Shown piece after piece: positions 46,247 through 53,287 of a stretch of DNA of 64,000 nucleotides (position 1 is the first letter of the stretch; every line of letters starts with the position of its first letter). Source of the stretch: Winogradskya consettensis (lineage in GTDB: Bacteria > Actinomycetota > Actinomycetes > Mycobacteriales > Micromonosporaceae); the NCBI RefSeq assembly GCF_018332715.1, contig NZ_BOQP01000052.1, positions 186,001 through 250,000 of the forward strand, in the 5' to 3' direction. The position numbers and the translations under genes are program-made. The notes below the pieces were generated by a model that searched no databases, was not told where the DNA came from, and was given only the letters and a program-made list of their open reading frames with translations.

Positions 46247-46876
46247 ATGTCATGGAAGGCGAGCGCCAGGCACGGCGTACGCGAGGCGCCCGCCGGCCTC
46301 GCCCTCCTGCAGGATCTCCTCAACACCCGGGCGACCATGTCGTATGCCCCCGACCTGCTCGGCAACCCGGACGACGCCCAGCGCTGGCTGAGCGACGCGC
46401 TGGCCACCTGGTCGCGGGTCTCCGCACTGCCCGCGCCGGTGCTCCTGCTCTCCTCGAGCGACATGCGCTCCCTGCGCCGGCTCCGCAGCACCTTCGAGGG
46501 CGTGATCCTGGCCGGCACCGGCCGCGAATCGGGCCAGGAGGGTTCGCTGCCCCCGGCCGACGTGCCCGTCACGCTCGTCCCGGAGGCCGACGGATGGGTC
46601 CGGATCGTGCCGGCCGGGCGCGGCACGAGATGGCTGGCCTCGGCACTGTGGGCGGAGGCCCTGCTGGCCCAGCAGGCCGGGCTCTGGCCCCGGCTCAAAC
46701 TGTGCAACAACGTGGAATGCCGGGCCGCCTTCTTCGACACGTCCCGCAACAACAGCGGGGTGTGGCATGACGTCAGTACCTGCGGCAACACGGCAAACCT
46801 GCGAGCCTTCCGCGAACGGCGCCGGCTGATGGGCAACACCGGCGGTAACGCCTCCGTTCAGCGCCCCGAGATATAG
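46247..46876 (+). CDS. CGNR zinc-finger (ABATE-type) stress-responsive regulator-like protein
   Basis: A 209-residue protein with an N-terminal ABATE-like helical domain and a C-terminal CGNR zinc finger (about residues 150-190): CNNVECRAAFFDTSRNNSG, then VSTCGNTANLRAFRERRR. Such proteins are thought to bind DNA and respond to stress, but few have been studied. The ATG at 46247 lacks a ribosome-binding site, and TACGCT lies exactly six bases upstream, so the transcript is probably leaderless. It is followed 41 bases later by the anti-sigma-like membrane protein. Confidence 0.85.
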   Translation: MSWKASARHGVREAPAGLALLQDLLNTRATMSYAPDLLGNPDDAQRWLSDALATWSRVSALPAPVLLLSSSDMRSLRRLRSTFEGVILAGTGRESGQEGSLPPADVPVTLVPEADGWVRIVPAGRGTRWLASALWAEALLAQQAGLWPRLKLCNNVECRAAFFDTSRNNSGVWHDVSTCGNTANLRAFRERRRLMGNTGGNASVQRPEI

Positions 46877-46917
46877 GCCACGGGAACTCTTCGGCCGCGC
46901 CGCGCGACTATGGGGGT

Positions 46918-47757
46918 ATGGCGTGTGAGCAGTGGCGCGAGAAGCTGTCCGCTCAACTGGACGGCGAGGACGATCCGGCTGAGCGGGCCGGTGTCGACGA
47001 GCACCTGGCCGGGTGCGCCGGGTGCCGGGAGTGGCTGGATCGCGCCGCCACGGTCAATCGGCTGACCCGCACCGGCCTGGTCACCGACGTCCCCGACCTG
47101 AGCGGCGCGATCATGGCCGCCCTCGGCCACCCCGAGATCGCCCACCCCGGGATCACCCACCCAGCGGCCCTTCAGCCGAAAACGGGTTGGCGCCGGAGGC
47201 TGCCGGAGGACTGGCGGGTGCGGGCGACGGCCCTGCTCTATGTCGCGCTGGCCGCGGTCGGGGCCGTGCAGCTCATCCTCGGTCTGGCGCAGGTCGGCGG
47301 CGGGGCGGCGAGCCTGCATGTGCACACCGGGCTGGATGCGACCCCCGGGCACCTCTGGCACGAGTCCGCCGCCTGGAACGTCGCGGTCGGGGCGGGCTAT
47401 CTCTTCATCGCGCTGCGGCGGAGCCGGCCGACCGGGCTGGTGCCGATGCTGACCGCTTTTGTGGGGATGCTGCTGCTGCTCTCCGTCAACGATCTTTCGG
47501 CCGCGCGGGTAGACGCCACCCGGCTGGTCAGCCACGGCTTCGTGATCATGGGATATCTGATCGTGGTGGCGCTGTCGCGGGTCGCCGAGGGCTTCGCGCA
47601 GCCGCCGGGCAACCGCGTCTCCACCGGCCTGGGATGGCATCTGGTGGAGGAGGATGACGCGGCTGGGAGCAATCCACAGCAGCCACGGCTCCGGTTGATC
47701 CCGTCAGGCCCGCTGACCGCGCGGCTCGCCGAGGGCGAGCGCCGGGAAGCAGCCTAG
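46918..47757 (+). CDS. Zinc-finger anti-sigma-like membrane protein
   Basis: A 279-residue membrane protein. The N-terminus has an anti-sigma zinc-finger signature: CEQWREKLSAQLDGED, then DEHLAGCAGCREWL (HxxxCxxC), about residues 3-45. A Pro/His-rich linker follows, then four or five transmembrane helices (about 105-235), and a polar tail. No sigma gene is adjacent, so its partner, if any, is encoded elsewhere; the ECF sigma gene at 17 kb has its own partner. GGGGG precedes the ATG at 46918. Its stop overlaps the convergent SOS-box gene by four bases at a palindromic CTAG. Confidence 0.78.
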   Translation: MACEQWREKLSAQLDGEDDPAERAGVDEHLAGCAGCREWLDRAATVNRLTRTGLVTDVPDLSGAIMAALGHPEIAHPGITHPAALQPKTGWRRRLPEDWRVRATALLYVALAAVGAVQLILGLAQVGGGAASLHVHTGLDATPGHLWHESAAWNVAVGAGYLFIALRRSRPTGLVPMLTAFVGMLLLLSVNDLSAARVDATRLVSHGFVIMGYLIVVALSRVAEGFAQPPGNRVSTGLGWHLVEEDDAAGSNPQQPRLRLIPSGPLTARLAEGERREAA

Positions 47758-47984
47758 GCGCGGGGCCGGACGGAGAGCTCGCGCCATTCGTCGGAGCCGT
47801 TCAGCAGGGCACGGACCATGTCCAGCGCGTCGTCCTCGCTGTCGTACTCGAAGAAGTGGGAGACACCGTCGGAGCCACCCGCGCGCTGCTCGACGTACCA
47901 CTGGTCACCGCTTGTGCGCAGGTATACGTCCTTGCGTGCGACGCGTCCCCATTTGCCGTTCCACCAGTGCTTACGCTGCTCCAT
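47754..47984 (-). CDS. Small SOS-box-controlled hypothetical protein
   Basis: A 76-residue protein of unknown family. A basic, Trp-rich start (QRKHWWNGKWGRVARK) is followed by a beta-rich middle (VYLRTSGDQWYVEQRAGG) and an acidic helix (DSEDDALDMVRALL). The ATG at 47984 lies directly next to one arm of a 39-bp palindrome that contains a perfect LexA-type box, so induction by DNA damage is likely. No other ribosome-binding site than CCGGG is visible. A role as a small DNA-damage protein or checkpoint inhibitor is only an inference from the box. Monocistronic. Confidence 0.75.
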   Translation of the reverse strand: MEQRKHWWNGKWGRVARKDVYLRTSGDQWYVEQRAGGSDGVSHFFEYDSEDDALDMVRALLNGSDEWRELSVRPRA

Positions 47985-48023
47985 CCCGGCACTGTATCGA
48001 ACATTTGTTCGAACAGTGCCGGG
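47985..48023 (-). promoter_or_regulatory. LexA-type SOS box nested in a perfect 11-bp-arm palindrome
   Basis: TCGAACATTTGTTCGA (47997-48012) is an exact match to the actinobacterial LexA consensus TCGAAC-N4-GTTCGA. It is flanked by perfect inverted arms, CCCGGCACTGT (47985-47995) and ACAGTGCCGGG (48013-48023). The left arm touches the start codon of the 76-residue gene. In RNA the arms would form a strong hairpin 41 bases downstream of mscL, so it may double as the mscL terminator. Confidence 0.85.
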
Positions 48024-48063
48024 TGGGGTCAGCTTTTCCGATCTTGATCAGGAAGGACCCTGA

Positions 48064-48513
48064 TCAGCGCGGCGGCTCCTGCTGGTGGCGTCCGAGAATG
48101 TCGTTCACCGCACCCGGGGCGACCTGCTGGCGCACGAGGGCGTCGCGGATCTCGGTGAGCAGCTTGACCTCTTCGCTGGGGGCCTCCGGCGGCGGCTCCT
48201 CGCCGCGCTTGCGACGCTCGGCGAGCCGGTTCAGCGGGTAGACCACGAGGAAGTACAGCACCGCGGCGGTGAGCACGAAGGTGATCAACGCGTTCACAAA
48301 GCCGGGGATGTCGAAGACGACACCCCGGACCGTGGGCTTGCCGGCGTCTACACCGGTGCCGCCACCCAAGAGCTGGATGAGCGGCTTGAGGAAGGCCGCG
48401 GTGAACGCGGTGACGACCGCGGTGAACGCAGCGCCGATAACGATGCCGACCGCAAGGTCGACAACGTTGCCGCGCATGATGAAGTCTTTGAAGCCTTTGA
48501 GCATCGAACTCAC
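48064..48513 (-). CDS. mscL: Large-conductance mechanosensitive channel MscL
   Basis: A 149-residue channel that opens under membrane tension to release solutes after osmotic downshock. The N-terminal amphipathic helix and first membrane helix (MLKGFKDFIMRGNVVDLAVG, then IVIGAAFTAVVTAF) are the family signature; the second helix is near residues 80-105 (ALITFVLTAAVLYFLVVYPLN), followed by a charged cytosolic helix. The GTG at 48513 has AGGAG seven bases upstream; an earlier GTG is too close to that site. Adjacent to stress-signalling genes. Confidence 0.95.
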   Translation of the reverse strand: MSSMLKGFKDFIMRGNVVDLAVGIVIGAAFTAVVTAFTAAFLKPLIQLLGGGTGVDAGKPTVRGVVFDIPGFVNALITFVLTAAVLYFLVVYPLNRLAERRKRGEEPPPEAPSEEVKLLTEIRDALVRQQVAPGAVNDILGRHQQEPPR

Positions 48514-48568
48514 GAGCACTCCTGCTGACGGGGACCGAGGGGGTTCGACCGCAGCAGGTTCCCGCGAC

Positions 48569-48594
48569 CGATCAGCGACAAACTACGCTGATCG
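48569..48594 (-). terminator. Hairpin between the STAS gene and mscL
   Basis: CGATCAGCG (48569-48577) and CGCTGATCG (48586-48594) form a perfect 9-bp stem with an 8-base loop, 43 bases after the STAS gene stop on the minus strand. There is no T-run after the stem, although CCCTTTTTA occurs twice before it. Confidence 0.6.
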
Positions 48595-48602
48595 CCCGCA
48601 GC

Positions 48603-48632
48603 TAAAAAGGGTCGGCCATGAGTTAAAAAGGG
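48603..48632. repeat. Direct 9-bp repeat spaced two helical turns
   Basis: TAAAAAGGG occurs at 48603-48611 and again at 48624-48632, 21 bp apart start to start, in the gap between the STAS gene end and mscL. A-rich repeats are rare in this GC-rich DNA; this may be a regulator site for mscL. Confidence 0.45.
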
Positions 48633-48637
48633 CACGC

Positions 48638-48991
48638 TCAGTCGAGCGCCGGCTCCTCGGCTGTCACGGCCTCGTCAACCGTCGGGTACGTGTGCAGCAC
48701 CTCGACCAGCCCGCTGACCTCGAGGATGCGCAGCACGCCGCGTTGCGGAGCGGCCAGCCGCACGACACCACCCGCGTCGTCGGTGCTGTTCTTGGCTCGG
48801 ACGAAGACGGAGAGACCGGTGGAGTCACAGAACGACACCTCGGCGAGGTCGAAGACCAGCCGGGTGCGGCCCTTCTCCAGCAGGTCGCTGATCTGGTCCT
48901 GCAGCTGCGGAGCGGTGGCCATGTCGAGCTCACCACCGACCGACACGACGACGACATCGCCGCGCTGTTCCGTTTGAACCGTCAGGGACAT
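48638..48991 (-). CDS. STAS-domain anti-sigma factor antagonist (RsbV type)
   Basis: A 117-residue single-domain protein. The phospho-acceptor Ser57 lies in VSFCDSTGLSVFV and the N-terminus (SLTVQTEQRGDVVVVSVGGELDMATAP) is typical of RsbV/SpoIIAA. When dephosphorylated by a SpoIIE-type phosphatase it should sequester a HATPase anti-sigma factor. It is divergent from the rsbRST operon with 187 bases between, and the phosphatases encoded at 50.9 and 53.3 kb are plausible partners. Confidence 0.9.
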   Translation of the reverse strand: MSLTVQTEQRGDVVVVSVGGELDMATAPQLQDQISDLLEKGRTRLVFDLAEVSFCDSTGLSVFVRAKNSTDDAGGVVRLAAPQRGVLRILEVSGLVEVLHTYPTVDEAVTAEEPALD

Positions 48992-49178
48992 TCAGGACCT
49001 CCCACTATTGAACTGAACGTTACTCCACGGAGCCGCCGCTTCGCCGGACGGGGAGGCAGAGCTGACCATGGGGTATTAGTTGGCCTAGGGCAAGTAAAGG
49101 ACGTCCCGATGGTAAAGTCCGGCGCGGCTGCCCGCGACCCGCGGCAGGCTCTACCCGGCAACGTCACGGGAGGCAGCG

Positions 49179-50027
49179 GTGGCGCTGAGCTCGGAACAAG
49201 GAAATCGGTTCGCCGACCTGCTCAAAGGTCATGAGGACACGGTTATCGCGTCCTGGACCGATGAGATCTCAAGAACCGTCCGCGGCCGCCTGAGCCGGGC
49301 TGAGCTGCAGCGTCAGACCTCGGAGCTGCAGAAGGGCTTCCAGACCGCGCTGAGTGGCGGGGCGTCGGACCTCAACGACGACGCGGCCGCCGAGCTGCGA
49401 GCTCAGCTCACGGAGCTCTCGAACACCCGGGCGCGGCAGGGCTTCACTGCCAACGAGACCGCGGTCAGCGTCTTCGCGCTCAAGGAAGCCGTGTTTCAGG
49501 TCATCAAGGGTGGCGAAGATGCGGATACGGCCACGCTGCGGGACTACATCGGCTTCTCGGCGTTCGTCGACCGGGCAGCCCTGTTTACCTTTGACACCTA
49601 TGTCCGGATCCGCGAGGAGCTGATCGCCGACCAGGCGGAGCAGCTGCTCGAGCTCTCCACCCCGGTGGTCAAGCTCTGGGAGGGCGTCGTCGCCGTGCCG
49701 CTGGTCGGCACGCTGGACTCCGCCCGTGCCCAGGTGGTCATGGAGCGGCTGCTGCAGACGCTGGTCGACACCGGCTCGCCGTACGCCATCATCGACATCA
49801 CCGGTGTGCCCGCGGTCGACACCCAGGTCGCGCAGCACATCCTCAAGACCGTGGTGGCCGCCCGGCTGATGGGCGCCGACTGCATCATCTCCGGCATCCG
49901 CCCGCAGATCGCCCAGACGATCGTCGCGCTCGGCATCGAGTTCGGCGACATCGCGACGAAGGCGTCGCTGGCGGATGCTCTGCGTCATGTTCTGCGGCTG
50001 ACCGGCACCAAGCGGCAGGAGCGCTAG
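49179..50027 (+). CDS. rsbR: Stressosome co-antagonist RsbR
   Basis: A 282-residue protein with an N-terminal helical sensor domain (about residues 1-155, RsbRD-type all-alpha, no haem motif recognised) and a C-terminal STAS domain (about 160-275: VVAVPLVGTLDSARAQVVMERLL, then IDITGVPAVDTQVAQHI). RsbR and RsbS form the stressosome core that holds RsbT. Thr in the VDTQVA loop is the expected RsbT phosphorylation site. The GTG at 49179 has GGGAGG upstream. It begins a six-gene operon with overlaps of one to four bases. Confidence 0.93.
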   Translation: MALSSEQGNRFADLLKGHEDTVIASWTDEISRTVRGRLSRAELQRQTSELQKGFQTALSGGASDLNDDAAAELRAQLTELSNTRARQGFTANETAVSVFALKEAVFQVIKGGEDADTATLRDYIGFSAFVDRAALFTFDTYVRIREELIADQAEQLLELSTPVVKLWEGVVAVPLVGTLDSARAQVVMERLLQTLVDTGSPYAIIDITGVPAVDTQVAQHILKTVVAARLMGADCIISGIRPQIAQTIVALGIEFGDIATKASLADALRHVLRLTGTKRQER

Positions 50028-50437
50028 TGGAGCGTGTACCGGTTCTGAAGATCGGCGACATCCTGCTGGTCTCGATCCAGATCGACATGGAGGACCAGGT
50101 CGCCCTGCAGCTGCAGGAGGACCTGGCCGACAAGATCGTCTCCACCGGCTGTCACGGCGTGATCATCGACATCAGCGCGCTGGACATCGTCGACTCGTTC
50201 GTCGGACGCACCCTCGCGACCATCGCCTCGGTGTCGAAGGTGCTGGACGCCGACACCGTGGTGGTCGGCATGCGGCCCGCTGTCGCGATCACCCTGGTCG
50301 AGCTCGGGCTCTCGCTGCCCGGAATCCGGACGGCGCTCAACGTCGAGCTCGGCATGAAACTGCTCGCCCAGGAGCGGGAGCGCTACGAGCTGGACCTGGA
50401 GGACGAGGACGAGGAATCGGCGGTTCCCACGCCATGA
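50027..50437 (+). CDS. rsbS: Stressosome antagonist RsbS
   Basis: A 136-residue STAS protein. The core IDISALDIVDSFVGRTLATIA carries the Ser phosphorylated by RsbT, and VGMRPAVAITLVELGLSLPGI is highly conserved in RsbS. The acidic C-terminal tail (LDLEDEDEE) is an addition. The GTG start shares one base with the rsbR stop, so stoichiometric synthesis is likely. RsbS binds and silences RsbT in unstressed cells. Confidence 0.95.
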   Translation: MERVPVLKIGDILLVSIQIDMEDQVALQLQEDLADKIVSTGCHGVIIDISALDIVDSFVGRTLATIASVSKVLDADTVVVGMRPAVAITLVELGLSLPGIRTALNVELGMKLLAQERERYELDLEDEDEESAVPTP

Positions 50438-50853
50438 CGACGTGGGACGGCGCGGCCGCCGCCGAGCGGGTCGCGATCACCTCGGACCAGGACGTGGTCC
50501 GGGTGCGCCAACTCGTCCGCACCCTCGCCGTGGCCGTGAAGCTGTCGCTGGTCGACCAGACGAAGATCGTCACCGCGGCCAGTGAGCTCGCCCGTAACAC
50601 GCTCGTCTACGGCGGAGGCGGCAACGCCGAGGTTTCCCGGGTCGACAACGGGCGCAAGCCGGGAATCCGGATAGTGTTCGCCGATGAGGGGCCCGGAATC
50701 CCCGATCTCGACCTGGCACTGACCGACGGTTACACCACCGGCGGCGGAATGGGTCTCGGGCTTTCCGGTGCACGACGGCTCGTCGACGAGTTCGAGATCG
50801 ACACCGAGGTGGGTAAGGGTACGACTATCAGCGTGACCAAGTGGTGCCGATGA
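50434..50853 (+). CDS. rsbT: Stressosome switch kinase RsbT
   Basis: A 139-residue serine kinase of the GHKL fold. The N box is ASELARNTLVYGGGG; G1 is FADEGPGIPD; G2 is GGGMGLGLSGARRLVDEF. Under stress it phosphorylates RsbS/RsbR, leaves the complex and activates a phosphatase. Here no lone RsbU is present; the downstream REC-GAF-PP2C protein and RsbX-like protein are the likely targets. The ATG overlaps the rsbS stop (ATGA). Confidence 0.95.
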   Translation: MTTWDGAAAAERVAITSDQDVVRVRQLVRTLAVAVKLSLVDQTKIVTAASELARNTLVYGGGGNAEVSRVDNGRKPGIRIVFADEGPGIPDLDLALTDGYTTGGGMGLGLSGARRLVDEFEIDTEVGKGTTISVTKWCR

Positions 50854-51884
50854 GCGGAGGCGCAGTGGCGTCAGTTCCCGAGGGCCTGCTCGATGAGGGC
50901 ATCTGGTTCCGGGTCGAGGACGCGAGCACTGCCGCCGCCGTGCGCCGGGCCGCCGAACGGCTCGCCGCGGAGCTGGGCATCTCGGAGCGGGACACCGCGG
51001 ACCTCTCGATCGTCGCCGCCGAGACCGCGGGCAACCTGGTCAAGCATGCCGACGAGGGCGTGCTGCTGGTGCGGCCGGTCCGGGTCCGGGAGCGCGCCGG
51101 GGTCGAGCTCGTCGCGATCGACCGGGGCCCCGGCATGGCAGACGTCTCCTACTCCGTCGGCGACGGGCATTCCACCGCCGGCACCCTGGGGATAGGGCTC
51201 GGCGCGATCCTGCGCCAGGCGACCTGGTCCGATCTGCACTCGATGCCCGGCAAGGGCACGGTGCTGGCCGCCCAGGTCTGGACCGGGCGACAGGCCGAGC
51301 CGACCTGGGCGAGCGGGTTGATCCGTCCCATCAACGGCGAGAGGGTCAGCGGCGACGCCTTCGCGGTCCGCGAGGTCGACGGGCGGCGTCAGGTGCTGGT
51401 CTGCGACGGCCTCGGTCACGGTCCGCTGGCGAACGCCGCCTCGCAGGCCGCGGTGCGGACGTTCCACCTGACTCCGATCGCGCCTCCCGCCGCGGTCGTC
51501 GAGGCGCTGCACCGGGCCCTGGGGCACACCCGCGGCGCCGCGCTCGCCGTCGCCGAGCTGGATGCCGACCGGGCCACGCTGCGATATGCGGGTCTGGGCA
51601 ACATCTCCGGCACGATCCTCAACCCCGACGGCACCCGCCGGGGTCTGGTCTCGCTGCCGGGCATCGCAGGGCATCAGAAGCGCCAGATCAGGGAGTACGA
51701 CTACCCGTTACCGCCGGAGTCGGTGCTGCTCATGCACTCGGACGGTATCGTCGACCGGTGGAGCCCCCTCGACTATCCCGGGTTGCTGACCCACTCCCCG
51801 CTGGTCATCGCGGCGACCGTGCTCCGCGACGCGGGCACCCGTCGTGACGACGCGGGCGTGCTAGTGGCGCGGCTGCCATCATGA
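50850..51884 (+). CDS. HATPase-SpoIIE phosphatase (RsbX-like)
   Basis: A 344-residue fusion of an RsbT-like HATPase domain (about 1-145; AAETAGNLVKHAD, then GTLGIGLGAILRQA) and a small PP2C/SpoIIE phosphatase (about 155-344; SGDAFAVRE, VCDGLGHGP, HSDGIVDRW, RDDAGVLVARL). By position it matches RsbX, which resets RsbS and RsbR by dephosphorylation, with an added kinase-like module. The ATG at 50850 overlaps the rsbT stop; GTG at 50865, after GCGGAGG, is a good alternative. Confidence 0.9.
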   Translation: MSGGAVASVPEGLLDEGIWFRVEDASTAAAVRRAAERLAAELGISERDTADLSIVAAETAGNLVKHADEGVLLVRPVRVRERAGVELVAIDRGPGMADVSYSVGDGHSTAGTLGIGLGAILRQATWSDLHSMPGKGTVLAAQVWTGRQAEPTWASGLIRPINGERVSGDAFAVREVDGRRQVLVCDGLGHGPLANAASQAAVRTFHLTPIAPPAAVVEALHRALGHTRGAALAVAELDADRATLRYAGLGNISGTILNPDGTRRGLVSLPGIAGHQKRQIREYDYPLPPESVLLMHSDGIVDRWSPLDYPGLLTHSPLVIAATVLRDAGTRRDDAGVLVARLPS

Positions 51885-53287
51885 CCGAGCCGCTGATGCG
51901 GACGAGGATCCGGGTGGAGCAGGACGTCTTCGCCGCCCGGCAGCTCGGCCGCGAGGTGGCACGGGAGGTCGGTCTGGTCGATCAGGACCAGACCCGGCTC
52001 GCCACGGCGCTCAGTGAGGTGGGCCGGCTGATGGTCGCCGCCGGACGCGATGCCGACGTGGCGTTCACCGCGAGCACGGACGGGGTACCAACCCTTCTGG
52101 TAGAGATGGCGCATGCGGTGTCGGGGGACGCGGAGCGCCTGGCGTCGCAGCTCGTCCAGGTGCGACGCCTCGTCGACACGATGGAGGTAACCGATGACGA
52201 GCCCGGCACAGTGGTCCGCATGTCCCGGCGCTTGCCCGCAGGCGCTCCAGTTCTGAGTCACGACCGTATGGACGAGATACGAGAACGCCTCTCCGGCCAC
52301 GTGCCGGGGACGCCGTTCGACGAGCTGTCAGTGCAGAACCAGCAGCTCATCACGGCACTCAACGAGGTGCGCGCACAGCGTGACGACCTGGCCCGGCTCA
52401 ACGCCGAGCTGGAGGAGACGAACCGCGGCGTGATGGCGCTCTACCACCAGCTCTCCGACGAGCTGGAGGAGACGAACCGCGGCGTGGTGGCGCTCTATGC
52501 CGAGCTGGACGAGAAATCGGTACAGCTGCGGGCCGCCAGTGAGGCGAAGAGTCGATTCCTGGCCAACGTCAGCCACGAGCTGCGCGCTCCGGTCACCGCG
52601 ATCATCGGTCTCGGCCGGCTGCTCGCCGACGATGCATCCGACGACCTCACCTCGGAGCAGGAGCGCCAGGTCGAGCTGATCCGTGGCTCGGCAACCGACC
52701 TGCTGACGCTGGTCAACGATCTGCTCGATCTCGCCAAGGCCGAGGCCGGCCGGATCGAGCCGAACTGGTCCGATGTGGACCTCAAGGCGATCTTCGGTCA
52801 GCTACGCGGCACGATGCGCCCGCTCGCGACGCGACCCGAGGTGGAGTTCGTGGTCGAGGAGCCGGCGGTCGCGACGATGCGCTGCGACGAGGTGCTGCTC
52901 GCCCAGGTGCTGCGCAACCTGCTGACCAACGCGATCAAGTTCACCGCGAAGGGCTCGGTACGCCTCAGCATGGAACGCGCCGGCCGGGATGTGCGCTTCA
53001 CGGTCGCGGACACCGGCGTCGGCATCCCTCCCGAGCTGCAGGAACGCGTCTTCGAGGAGTTCTACCAGGTGCCCGGCAGCCACGCGCTGAGCGGCAAGGG
53101 AACCGGCCTGGGCCTGCCGTACGCCCGCCGCCTCGTCGCGATCCTCGGCGGCGCGATGCGCGTCACCTCCGTGCCGGGCGAGGGCAGCACATTCATCGTC
53201 TCGCTGCCCGCCGGAGAAAACCCGCCGCACCCCGGAGAAAACCCGCTGCCCTCCGCAGAGAACATCGGCGAAGGCCGGCCCCGATGA
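51881..53287 (+). CDS. Sensor histidine kinase with RsbT-like N-terminus
   Basis: A 468-residue soluble kinase. The N-terminal 130 residues resemble an RsbT-type GHKL domain but lack clear ATP boxes (VEQDVFAARQLGREVAREVGLVDQDQTRLATALSEVGRLM region). A coiled coil (about 145-225) contains a duplicated LEETNRGV(M/V)ALY motif. The kinase core has His232 in NVSHELRAPVTA, N box NLLTNAIKF, G1 ADTGVGIP and G2 KGTGLGLPYA. It overlaps both neighbours (ATGA) and probably phosphorylates the next gene's receiver domain. This couples two-component signalling to the stressosome. Confidence 0.92.
   Translation: MTEPLMRTRIRVEQDVFAARQLGREVAREVGLVDQDQTRLATALSEVGRLMVAAGRDADVAFTASTDGVPTLLVEMAHAVSGDAERLASQLVQVRRLVDTMEVTDDEPGTVVRMSRRLPAGAPVLSHDRMDEIRERLSGHVPGTPFDELSVQNQQLITALNEVRAQRDDLARLNAELEETNRGVMALYHQLSDELEETNRGVVALYAELDEKSVQLRAASEAKSRFLANVSHELRAPVTAIIGLGRLLADDASDDLTSEQERQVELIRGSATDLLTLVNDLLDLAKAEAGRIEPNWSDVDLKAIFGQLRGTMRPLATRPEVEFVVEEPAVATMRCDEVLLAQVLRNLLTNAIKFTAKGSVRLSMERAGRDVRFTVADTGVGIPPELQERVFEEFYQVPGSHALSGKGTGLGLPYARRLVAILGGAMRVTSVPGEGSTFIVSLPAGENPPHPGENPLPSAENIGEGRPR

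Noticed and set aside
49060..49080. SigB-type -10 box (GGGTAT at 49071) upstream of rsbR
   Set aside because: No GTTT-like -35 box lies 12-16 bases upstream, and it is about 100 bases from the start codon.
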